DNA of 64,000 bases from Eriocheir sinensis (taxonomy: Eukaryota > Arthropoda > Malacostraca > Decapoda > Varunidae). Made by a program: the position numbers and the translations under genes. Location: assembly GCF_024679095.1 (NCBI RefSeq), contig NW_026111610.1, forward strand, positions 782,550-846,549, given 5' to 3'. The notes under the pieces are model-generated. The model was not told the DNA's origin and made no database searches. It was given only the letters and a program-made list of their open reading frames with translations. This document shows, in pieces, positions 49,828 to 64,000 of this stretch (positions are counted from its first letter, which is position 1; each line of letters opens with the position of its first letter).

Positions 49828-50628
49828 AGAAGACCCACCCTTCAGGAACTTAACGACTCAAGGCTGGAGGCTGCAGAACGCTTAGCCTCAGGCCTTACTA
49901 TTATTTCCGATTGGGGCAAGAAGAACCTGGTGTCCTTCAACGCCTCAAAAACACAGTTTCTCCACCTATCCACTCGACACAATCTTCCAAACAACTATCC
50001 CCTATTCTTTGACAACACCCAGCTATCACCTTCCTCAACACTAAACATCCTCGGTCTGTCCTTAACTCAAAATCTCAACTGGAAACTTCATATCTCATCT
50101 CTTACTAAATCAGCTTCCTCGAGGCTGGGCGTTCTGTACCGTCTCCGCCAGTTCTTCTCCCCTGCACAGTTGCTGTCCATATACAGGGGCCTTGTCCGCC
50201 CACGTATGGAGTATGCATCTCATGTGTGGGGGGGCTGCACTCACACAGCTCTTCTGGACAGAGTGGAGGCTAAGGCTCTTCGTCTCATCAGCTCTCCTCC
50301 TCATACTGATAGTCTTCTACCTCTTAAATTCCGCCGCAATGTTGCCTCTCTTTCTATCTTCTATCGATATTTCCACGCTGACTGCTCTTCTGAACTTGCT
50401 AACTGCATGCCTCCCCCCGTCCCGCGGCCCCGCTGCACTCGACTATCTACACATGCTCATCCCTATACTGTCCAAACCCCTTATGCAAGAGTTAACCAGC
50501 ATATTCACTCTTTCATCCCTCACGCTGGTAAACTCTGGAACAATCTTCCTTCATCTGTATTTCCTCCTGCCTACGACTTGAACTCTTTCAAGAGGAGGGT
50601 ATCAGGACACCTCTCCTCCTGTATTTGA
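49828..50628 (+). pseudogene. Reverse transcriptase C-terminal fragment of a LINE
   Basis: The frame is open from the satellite junction to the TGA at 50626-50628, about 266 codons, with no start of its own; a start at 49930 would be a GTG inside the domain. The fragment opens with TLQELNDSRLEAAERL and DWGKKNLVSFNASKTQ, the stretch that normally follows the catalytic YxDD box. Next comes NILGLSL (motif E region), then YRGLVRPRMEYASHVWGG and AKALRLI. It closes with AGKLWNNLPSSV and FKRRVSGHL, the usual C-terminal pattern of Jockey/CR1-like elements. The catalytic aspartates and all of the endonuclease are missing, so it cannot act as an enzyme. No frameshift or internal stop is visible in what remains, which suggests a fairly recent insertion. 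Confidence 0.88.
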
Positions 50629-50748
50629 TCTTCCTTTCGGACACCTCTTTTGTTTTACTTTAGGAGCAGCGAGTAGCGGGCTTTTTTTTTTATTATTGTT
50701 TTCTTTTTTTGTGTGCCCTTGAGCTGCCTCCTTTGTTGTAAAAAAAAA
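50629..50748 (+). other. LINE 3' untranslated region and A tail
   Basis: T-rich tail sequence containing GGAGCAGCGAGTAGCGGGC and CCCTTGAGCTGCCTCC, ending GTTGT then As at 50740-50748. The tail flows into the A-rich satellite, so the last one or two As are ambiguous. Confidence 0.75.
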
Positions 50749-51349
50749 TAACGTAAATTTGTATAAAATATATATACAAAATACACATTAAGTAATGTAA
50801 ATATGTATAAAAAAATATATACAAAACCCAAATAGAATAATGTAAAATCGTAACAAAATAAATACACAGAATATTAATAAAATAATGTAAATTTGTATGA
50901 AAATAAAGGAGCAAAATATCCATAAAATATAGCATTTTTTAAAAATATATATACCAAAATACATATAATTTTTTTTAATTTGTGTTAAAATAAATATACA
51001 AAATGCACATACAATAAGGTAAATTTATATTGATATGCAAAATACATATAAAACAATGTAAAATTTGTTTCAAAATATATATACGAATACACATAAAATA
51101 ACGTAGATTTCTATAAAAATATATATACAAAATACACATAAAATGAAGTAAATACGTATAAAAAAATGTATACAAAATATACATAAAATAATGTAAATTC
51201 GTATAAAAATAAATAAACAAAATACCAATAAAAAAAATGTGTATTTGTATAAAAATAAATATACAAAATACACATAAAATATCGTAAATTTGTATAAAAC
51301 TATATACAAAAATACACAAAAGTAGTAAAATTTGAATGAAAATAGATAA
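50749..51349 (-). repeat. 45-bp satellite block 24 (A-rich form on +)
   Basis: About 600 bp of A-rich monomers between the LINE and the SINE-like element, in the ordinary monomer order. There is no gene. Confidence 0.9.
51338..51348. repeat. Candidate target-site duplication of the SINE-like element, left
   Basis: GAAAATAGATA resembles GAAAATACAAAGATA at 51617-51631, with a 4-bp difference. The intact monomer at 54370 reads GAAAATAGATATACAAAATA. Confidence 0.5.
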
Positions 51350-51390
51350 TTTTTTTTTTTTTTTTACGTCGCGGCCTATAGCGCCGGTAG

Positions 51391-51458
51391 GCTTTTTCCC
51401 GGTGGGGCCTGATGGTCGGCCCAAGGCTTCTTCCCGGTGGGTCCTGATATTCGGCCCA
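51391..51458 (-). repeat. Two 33-bp direct repeats (period 35) in the SINE-like body
   Basis: On the + strand, 51391-51423 and 51426-51458 both run GCTT-TTCCCGGTGGG...CCTGATRNTCGGCCCA, with only a few differences. They lie just before the A tail of the minus-strand element. Confidence 0.8.
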
Positions 51459-51592
51459 GCCCGTTCTGGCGCAGGCGAGTGTTTATAGTGGCGCCATCTT
51501 GCTTAGGCTCATGCTGCCCTCCCGGAGCTCATCTTTAATCCTAGAATCTAGAGTCCGGGTTGATAGGTGGTCTTCTGGACAGCATGTGGGTA

Positions 51593-51609
51593 GTTTTAAG
51601 CCACTCGGC
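51593..51609 (-). promoter_or_regulatory. Putative RNA polymerase III box A of the SINE-like element
   Basis: On the minus strand GCCGAGTGGCTTAAAAC resembles the D-arm/box A of tRNA-Ser and tRNA-Leu (GCCGAGTGGTTAAGGC). Box B is not a clean match, so promoter activity is uncertain. Confidence 0.5.
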
Positions 51610-51616
51610 GGCGGCT

Positions 51617-53464
<1,848 letters not shown>

Positions 53465-53465
53465 A

Positions 53466-53842
53466 AATTTAGTTTATTTTATGTGTATTTTGTATATCTA
53501 TTTTCATACAAATTTAACTATTTTGTGTAATTTTGTATATAGTTTTATATAAATTTACGATATTTTATGTGTATTTTGTATATTTATTTTTATACAAATA
53601 CACATTTTTTTATTGGTATTTTGTTTATTTATTTTGATACGAATTTACATTATTTTATGTGTATTTTGTATACATTTTTTTATACGTATTTTCTTCATTT
53701 TATGTGTATTTTGTATATATATATATATTTTTATCGAAATCTACGTTATTTTATGTGTATTCGTATATATATTTTGAAACAAATTTTACATTGTTTTATA
53801 TGTATTTTGCATATCTATTTCAATATAAATTTACCTTATTGT
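53466..53842 (+). repeat. 45-bp satellite block 26 (T-rich form on +)
   Basis: A short T-rich block of about eight monomers between CACAAATTTAG and TTATTGTATACAAAAATACAC. Both edges lack the recurrent junction texts. Confidence 0.88.
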
Positions 53843-53843
53843 A

Positions 53844-55545
53844 TACAAAAATACACAAAAATAATTTAAATTTGTATGAAAAGAAATATACAAAATACGC
53901 GTAAAATTAGGTAAATCTGTATTGAAATACATATACAAAATACACATCAAATAATGTAAATTTGAATGAAAATATATAAACAAACACACTTAAAATAACG
54001 TAAATTTGTATATAATATATATGCAAGAGACACATTAAATAATGTAAATGTGTATAAAAAAAAATATATACAAAACACAAATAGAATAATGTAAAATCGT
54101 ATCAAAATAAATACACAGAATATCAATAAAATAATGTAAATTTGTATGAAAATAAAGATGCAAAGTTCCCAAAAAATATCGCATTTTTTTTAAAAATATA
54201 TATACCAAAATACACATAATATATTATAAATTCGTATAAATATAAATAAACAAAATACCAATAAGAGAATGTGTATTTCTATAAATATAAATATAAAAAA
54301 ATGCACATAAAATAACGTAAATTTGTATAAAACTATATACAAAAATACACAGAAGTAATTAAATTTGTATGAAAATAGATATACAAAATACACACAAAAT
54401 AAGCTAAATTTGAATTGAAATATATATACAAAATACATAAAATAAAGTAAAATCGTTTCAAAATATTTTTAACAAATACACATATAATAACGTAAATTTG
54501 TAAAAAAATATATAAACAAGATACACATTAAGTAATGTAAATACGTATAAAAAAATATTTACCCAATACACAAATAATCAAGTCATTCGTATCAAAATAA
54601 ATAAACAAAAAAACTAATTAAATAATGTAAATTTGTATCAGAAAACATATACAAAAAACACATAAAATAACGTTTTAAGTTTCTATAAAAAAATATATAC
54701 AAAAATGCACATAAAATTAGTTTCCATAAAAAAATATATACAAAACACACATTAGATAATGTAAATGTGTATAAAAATATGTATACAAAATACCTATGAA
54801 ATAATCTAAACTCGTATCGAGTTAAATTAAGAAAATAACAATAAAATAATGTAATTTTGGATGAAAATATATATAGAAAACACACATAAAATAACCTAAA
54901 TACAAATACAAATATACACATTAAATAATTTAAAATTGAATGAAATAAATATACAAAATAAACATAAAATAAGGTAAATTTGTAATAAAATATATGTAAG
55001 AACACATTAAATAATATAAATTTGTATGAAAAAATATATACAAATACACATAAAATAACATAAATTTGTATAAAATTTGTTTCAAAATATATACGAATAC
55101 ACACAAAAAAATAACGTAAATTTTTATGAAAATGTATATATAAAATACACATAAAATAATTTAAATACGTAAAAAAATATATATACAAAATACACATAAA
55201 ATAATGTAACTTCGTAAAAAATTAAATACACAAAATTCCAATAAAAGAATGTATATTTGTAGGAAAATATATATATAAAAAACAAATAAAATAACTAAAA
55301 TTTGTATAAAAATATATACAAAAATTCACAAAAATAATTTAAATTTGTTTGAAAATAGATATGCAAAATACACATAAAGTTAGGCAAATTTGTATTGAAA
55401 TACATATACAAAACTCACAAAAAATAATGTAAATTTGTATGAAAATATATAAACAAATACATATAAAATAACGTAAATTTGGATAGAATATATATACATA
55501 ATATACATTAAATATTTTAAATATGTATAAAAAAATATTATATTA
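53844..55545 (-). repeat. 45-bp satellite block 27 (A-rich form on +)
   Basis: From about 54220 this is the reverse complement of 42466-43770 (and so of 11831-13100). The first ~370 bp come from a different part of the family. Confidence 0.9.

Positions 55546-55560
<15 letters not shown>
55529..55560. other. Strand-switch hinge J2, inverted locus
   Basis: AAAAAAATATTATATTATAT then ATATTTTTATTG, the reverse complement of the hinge at 11808-11836 with minor changes. Confidence 0.82.
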
Positions 55561-58900
<3,340 letters not shown>

Positions 58901-59403
58901 ACATGAAAAAATTAATTTGTATTAAAATAAATATACAAAATACACATACAATAAGGTAAATCTGTATTGAAATAGATATGCAAAATACATATAAAACAAT
59001 GTAAATTTGTTTCAAAATATATATACGAATACACATAAAATAACGTAGATTTGCATTAAAATATATATACAAAATACACATAAAATTAAGTAAATACGTA
59101 TAAGAAAATGTATACAAAATACACATAAAATAATGTAAACTCGTATCAAAATACATAAACAAAATACCAATAAAAGAATGTGTATTTGTATAAATATAAA
59201 TGTACAAAATACACATAAAATAACGTAAATTTGTATAAAACTATATATACAAAAATACACAGAAGTAATTAAATTCGTATGAAAATAGATATTCAAAATA
59301 CAGATAAAATAAGCTAAATTTGAATTGAAATGTATATACAAAATACATAAAATAATGTAGATTTATATCAAAATATTTATAAAAATACATATAATAACGT
59401 AAA
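58901..59403 (-). repeat. 45-bp satellite block 29 (A-rich form on +)
   Basis: About 500 bp of A-rich monomers between TTTTCAATACACATGAAAAA and GTAAATTTTGATACG. The block resembles the reverse complement of 19100-19570. Confidence 0.88.
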
Positions 59404-59404
59404 T

Positions 59405-60805
59405 TTTGATACGATTTTACATTATTCTATTTGTGTTTTGTATATATTTTTTTATACATATTTACATTATTTAATGTGTATTTTGTATATATAGTTCATA
59501 CAAATTTACTTTATTATATGTGTATTTGTTTATATATTTTCTTTCAAATTTACCTTATTTTATGTGTATTTTGTATATGTATTTCAATACAAATTAACCT
59601 AATTTTATTTGTATTTTTTATATTTCTTTTCATACAAATTTAAATTATTTTTGTGTATTTTTGTATATAGTTTTATACAAATTTAGGTTTTTTTATGGAC
59701 GTATTTACATTATTTAATGTGTGTTTTGTATAAATATTTTTATCCATAGTTACTTCATTTTACGTTCATTTTTGTACATATATTTTTATACAAATTAGCG
59801 TTATTTTATATGTATTTGTATATGTTTTCTCATACAAATTTACATTATTTTATTGATATTTTGTTTATTTAGTTTGATACGAGTTACATGATTATATGTG
59901 TATTTTGTACATATTTTTTATACGTATTTACATTACTTAATGTGTATTTTGTTTATATATTTTTAAACAAATTTACGTTATTATATGTATTTTTATAAAT
60001 ATTTTGATACAAATTTACATTATTTTATGTATTTTGTATACACATTTCAATTCAACTTTAGCTTATTTTATCTGTATTTTGTATATCTATTTTCATACGA
60101 ATTTAATTACTTCTGTGTATTTTTGTATATAGTTTTATACAAATTTGTGCTATTTTATGTGTATTTTGTATATTTATATTTATACAAATACACATTCTTT
60201 TATTGGTATTTTGTTTATTGATTTTGATACGAATTTACATTATTTTATGTGTATTTTGTATTCATTTTCTTATACGTATTTACTTCATTATATGTGTATT
60301 TTGGGATATATATTTTTATACAAATCTACGTTATTTTATGTGTATTCGTATTTATATTTTGAAACAAATTTACATTGTTTTATATGTATTTTGCATATCT
60401 ATTTCAATACAGATTTACCTTATTGTATGTGTATTTTGTATATTTATTTTAATACAAATGAATTTTTTCATGTGTATTTTGGTATATATATTTAAAAAAA
60501 AAATGCGTTATTTAATGGGTATTTTGCATCTTTATTTTCATACAAATTTACATTGTTTTATTAATATTCTGTGTATTTATTTTGATACGATTTTACATTA
60601 TTCTATTTGTGTTTTGTATATATTTTTTTATACATATTTACATTATTTAATGTGTATTTTGTATATTTTAAAACAAATTTACGTTATTTTATGCGCATCT
60701 GTTAAAATATTTTGATACAAATTTACATTATTTTATGTATTTTGTATATATATTTCAATACAAATTTAGTTTATTTTATGTATATTTTGTATATCTATTT
60801 TCATT
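59405..60805 (+). repeat. 45-bp satellite block 30 (T-rich form on +)
   Basis: The start (59405-59640) resembles 58265-58500. From about 59640 the block is a direct copy of 18700-19903. Confidence 0.9.
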
Positions 60806-62545
60806 CGTATCAAAATAAATAAACAAAATAGCAATAAAATAATGTAAATTTGTATGAGAAAACATATACAAATACACATAAAATAACGCAAATTTCTAAA
60901 AAAATATATGTACAAAAATGCACATAAAATAAAGTAAATTTGCATAAAAATATATATACAAAACACTCATTAAATAATGTAAATGCGTACATAAAATAAC
61001 CTAAATTTGTATAAAACTATATACAAAAATACAAAAAAATATATATACAAAAAACAAATAGAATAATATAAAAACGTATCAAAATAAATACACCGAATAT
61101 TAATAAAATAATGTAAATTTGTATGAAAATAAAGATGCAAAATTCCCATCAAATAGCGCATTTCTTATAAAAATATATATACCAAAAAACACATAAAATA
61201 TTTAAATTTGTATTGAAATAAATATACAAAGTGCACATACAATAAGGTAAACTTCTATTGAAAGAGATATGCAAAAATACATATAAAACAATGTAAATTT
61301 GTTTCAAAATATATATACGAATACACATAAAATAACGTAGATTTCTATAAAAATATATATACAAAATACACATAAAATTAAGTAAATACGTATAAAAAAA
61401 TGTAAACAAAATACACATAAAATAATGTAAATTCGAAACAAAATAAATAAACAAAATACCAATAAAAGAATGTGTATTTGTATAAATATAAATGTAAAAA
61501 TACACATACAAAATAAACATTAAATAAGGTAAATTTGTAATAAAATATATGTACAAAATACACATAAAATAATGTAAATTTATATGAAAATATATATACA
61601 AATACACATAAAATACCATGAATTTGTATAAAATTATATATTCAAAATAAATATTAAATAATTTAAATGCGTATAAAAATATATATACAAAGTACATATA
61701 AAATAATGTAAATTCGTATCAATATAAATCAACAAAATACCAATAAAATAATATATATTTGAATGAAAATAGATTTACAAAATACACATAACATAACTAA
61801 AATTTGTATTGAAATAAATACAAAAATATACAAAAATAATTTGAGTTTCTATGAAAATAGATATTCAAAATACACATAAAACTAGGTAAATTTCTCTTGA
61901 AATATATATACAAAATACCCATAAAATATTGTAAATTTGTGTCAAAATATATAAACAAATACACGTAAAATGACTTAAAATAACGTAAATATGTATCAAA
62001 TATATATACAAAAAACACATTAAATAATGTAAATATGTATAAAAAAATATATACAAAACACAAATAAAATAATGTAAAATCGTATCAAAATAAATACAGA
62101 AAATATTAATAAAATAATGTAAATTTGTATGAAAATTAAGATGCAAAATACCTATAAAATAACGCATTTTTTTATAAAAATATATATACGAAAAAACATA
62201 AAATATTTGATTTTGTATTAAAATAAATAGATATACAAAATACACATAAAATAAGCTAAATTTGAATTGAAATATATATACAAAATACATAAAATAATGT
62301 AAATTTGTATCAAAATACTTATACAAATACACATATAATAACGTAAATTTGTATAAAAATATATAAACAAAATATACATTAAATAATGTAAATACGTATA
62401 AAAAAATGTACAAAATACACAAATAATCATGTAATTCGTATCAAAATAAATAGACAAAATATCAATAAAATAATGTAAATTTCTATGAGAAAACATATAC
62501 AAAATACACATAAATAACGTAAATATCAATAAAAATATATGTAAT
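60806..62545 (-). repeat. 45-bp satellite block 31 (A-rich form on +)
   Basis: The first ~215 bp continue the 18700-20110 copy. Positions 61030-61965 match 3640-4560. From about 61970 the block matches 41900-42465, with an empty TTAA at 62106-62109. Three source regions are thus joined in 1.7 kb. Confidence 0.9.
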
Positions 62546-62558
62546 ATAATATATTTTT
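62530..62558. other. Strand-switch hinge J2, fourth direct copy
   Basis: AAAAATATATGTAATATAAT then ATATTTTTATAC. Confidence 0.85.
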
Positions 62559-63245
62559 ATACATATTTAAAATATTTAATGTATATTTTGTATATATATT
62601 TTATCCAAATTTACGTTATTTTATATGTATTTGTTTATATATTTTCATACAAATTTACATTATTTTATGTGAGTTTTGTATATGTATTTCAATACAAATT
62701 TGCCTAACTTTATGTGTATTTTGCATATCTATTTTCAAACAAATTAAAATTATTTTTGTGTATTTTTGTATATATTTTTATACAAATTTTAGTTATTTTA
62801 TTTGTTTTTTGTATATATATTTTCCTACAAATATACATTCTTTTATTGGAATTTTGTGTATTTAATTTTTTACGAATTTACATTATTTTATGTGTATTTT
62901 GTATATATATTTTTCTACGTATTTAAATTATTTGATGTGTATTTTATATAAACATTTTCATAAAAATTTACGTTATTTTATTGTGTGTATTCGTATATAT
63001 TTTGAAACAAATTTTATACAAATTCATGTTATTTTATGAGTATTTGTATATATATTTTCATACAAGTTTATATTATTTTATGTGTATTCTTACATATATT
63101 TTATTACAAATTTACCTTATTTTATTAATATTCTGTGTATTTATTTTGATACGATTTTACATTATTCTATTTGTGTTTTGTACATATTTTTTTATACGAA
63201 TTTACGTTATTTTATGTGTATTTATTTATGTACTTTCATTCAAAC
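62546..63245 (+). repeat. 45-bp satellite block 32 (T-rich form on +)
   Basis: Direct copy of about 11831-12395 as far as 63120. It then jumps to a segment like 23750-23870. It ends at CATTCAAACCCATAAAATAA. Confidence 0.9.
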
Positions 63246-63940
63246 CCATAAAATAATGCATTTTTTTATTTATAAAAATATATATACCTAAATACACATA
63301 AAAAAATTAAATTTGTATTAAGATAATTATACAAAAAACACATATAATAAGGTAAATTTGTATTGAAATAGATATGGAAAATACATATAAAACAATGTAA
63401 ATTAGTTTCAAAATATATATACGAATACACATAAAATAACGTAGATTTCTATAAAAATATATACAAATACACATAAAATGAAGTAAATACGTATACAAAA
63501 ATGTATACAAAATACACATAAAATAATGTAAATTCGTATCAAAATAAATAAACAAAATACCAATAAAAGAATGTGTATTTGTATAAATATAAATATACAA
63601 AATACACATAAAATAACGTAAATTTATATAAAACTATATACAAAAATACACTGAAGTAATTAAATTTGTATGAAAATATATACAAAATACACACAAAATA
63701 AGCTAAATGTGAATTGAAATATATATACAAAATACATGAAATAAAGTAAATTTGTATCAAAATATTTATACAAATACACATATAATAACGTAAATTTGTA
63801 TGAAAATATATAAACAAAATACACATTAAATAATGTAAATACGTATAAAAAAAAAATGTACAAAATACACATATAATCATGTAATTCGTGTCAAAATAAA
63901 TAAACAAAATACCAATAAAATAATATAAATTTGTATGAGT
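63246..63940 (-). repeat. 45-bp satellite block 33 (A-rich form on +)
   Basis: Direct copy of about 38335-39032, the reverse complement of 23025-23720. Confidence 0.9.
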
Positions 63941-63959
63941 AAACGTGTATGTTGCATAT
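63935..63959. other. Strand-switch junction J1, second reverse-complement copy
   Basis: GAGTAAACGTGTATGTTGCA, as at 39027-39052. Confidence 0.85.
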
Positions 63960-64000
63960 TTTTTCAATACAATTTTACCTTATTATATACGCATTTTGTA
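63947..64000 (+). repeat. 45-bp satellite block 34 (T-rich form on +), cut by window end
   Basis: Start of another T-rich block matching 39039-39092. Confidence 0.85.

Larger units (their letters stand above)
49828..50748 (+). mobile_element. 5'-truncated non-LTR retrotransposon (LINE, Jockey/CR1-like)
   Basis: A ~920-bp normal-composition insert holds the end of a reverse transcriptase ORF, a ~110-bp 3' untranslated region with T-rich and GTGTGCCCTTGAGCTGCCTC segments, and a terminal run of eight or nine As. Extreme 5' truncation and a 3' A tail are typical of target-primed reverse transcription. The left flank GAATGAAAATATATAAATAT and right flank AAAATAACGTAAATTT align to intact monomers such as 26530-26575 with about 5 bp (CACTT) missing. 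There is no clear target-site duplication, so a small target deletion is likely. Confidence 0.88.
51350..51616 (-). mobile_element. SINE-like retroposon with tRNA-like head, 267 bp
   Basis: A GC-rich island with 16 Ts at its left end (51350-51365), which is an A tail for a minus-strand element. Read on the minus strand it starts CAGCCGCCGCCGAGTGGCTT, close to the 5' part of class II (Ser/Leu) tRNAs with a box A such as GCCGAGTGG. A degenerate box B-like stretch (ACTCTAGATTCTAGG) follows. The body carries AAGATGGCGCCACTATAAAC and a two-fold 33-bp repeat before the tail. There is no open frame of note. A tRNA-like head, short body and poly-A tail fit a SINE. The alternative is the 3' end of an unrelated LINE. 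I recall similar sequences in decapod genomes but cannot confirm this here. Confidence 0.65.

Noticed and set aside
50192..50581. 129-codon open frame overlapping the LINE
   Set aside because: It is a shadow of the reverse transcriptase frame, which alone shows family motifs.
51543..51616. A functional tRNA-Ser/Leu gene
   Set aside because: Only the 5' part and box A resemble a tRNA. Box B and acceptor pairing are degraded, and the sequence continues into a SINE body with an A tail.

Overview
The window is eukaryotic nuclear DNA from a repeat-dominated, probably heterochromatic region. About 60.5 kb of the 64 kb is one extremely AT-rich satellite family built on a ~45-bp monomer. I found no intact host gene. 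Everything of ordinary base composition belongs to four insertions: a TTAA-flanked piggyBac-type non-autonomous DNA transposon (10366-11382), a 1.26-kb TG...CA element with 5-bp target duplications that looks like a solo LTR (26907-28168), a 5'-truncated non-LTR retrotransposon (49828-50748, + strand) and a tRNA-headed SINE-like element (51350-51616, - strand). The LINE 3' tail and the SINE resemble families I associate with decapod crustaceans, possibly crabs. That host assignment is an inference from memory, not a result.

The satellite has three levels. (1) The ~45-bp monomer has an A-rich strand beginning like AAAATAATGTAAATTTGTAT and a T-rich complement. Because 45 is divisible by 3 and the T-rich strand of the monomer largely lacks stops, long hydrophobic 15-residue-periodic open frames appear in all three frames of the T-rich strand. 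These are not genes. (2) Diverged monomer types recur in a fixed order, giving higher-order units of roughly 480-715 bp (about 11-16 monomers). (3) Large blocks are duplicated and inverted. The array changes strand 29 times in the window, often at recurring junction sequences. The largest direct duplication I could follow is about 515-17378 versus 21835-38505. A further partial direct copy lies at about 39800-44690. Inverted copies include about 54220-58530 (of 39525-43770) and 15441-17378 (of about 2130-4075).

Nine long (TA)n runs (65-257 bp) lie inside the satellite. Several sit at matching places in paralogous copies with different lengths. Paralogous copies also supply unoccupied target sites for the piggyBac-type and LTR-like elements, so both insertions can be read directly from this window.

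In the satellite entries below, the strand given is the one carrying the T-rich, stop-poor form. Block ends are read by eye and are good to about 10-20 bp; paralogue coordinates are good to about 50 bp.
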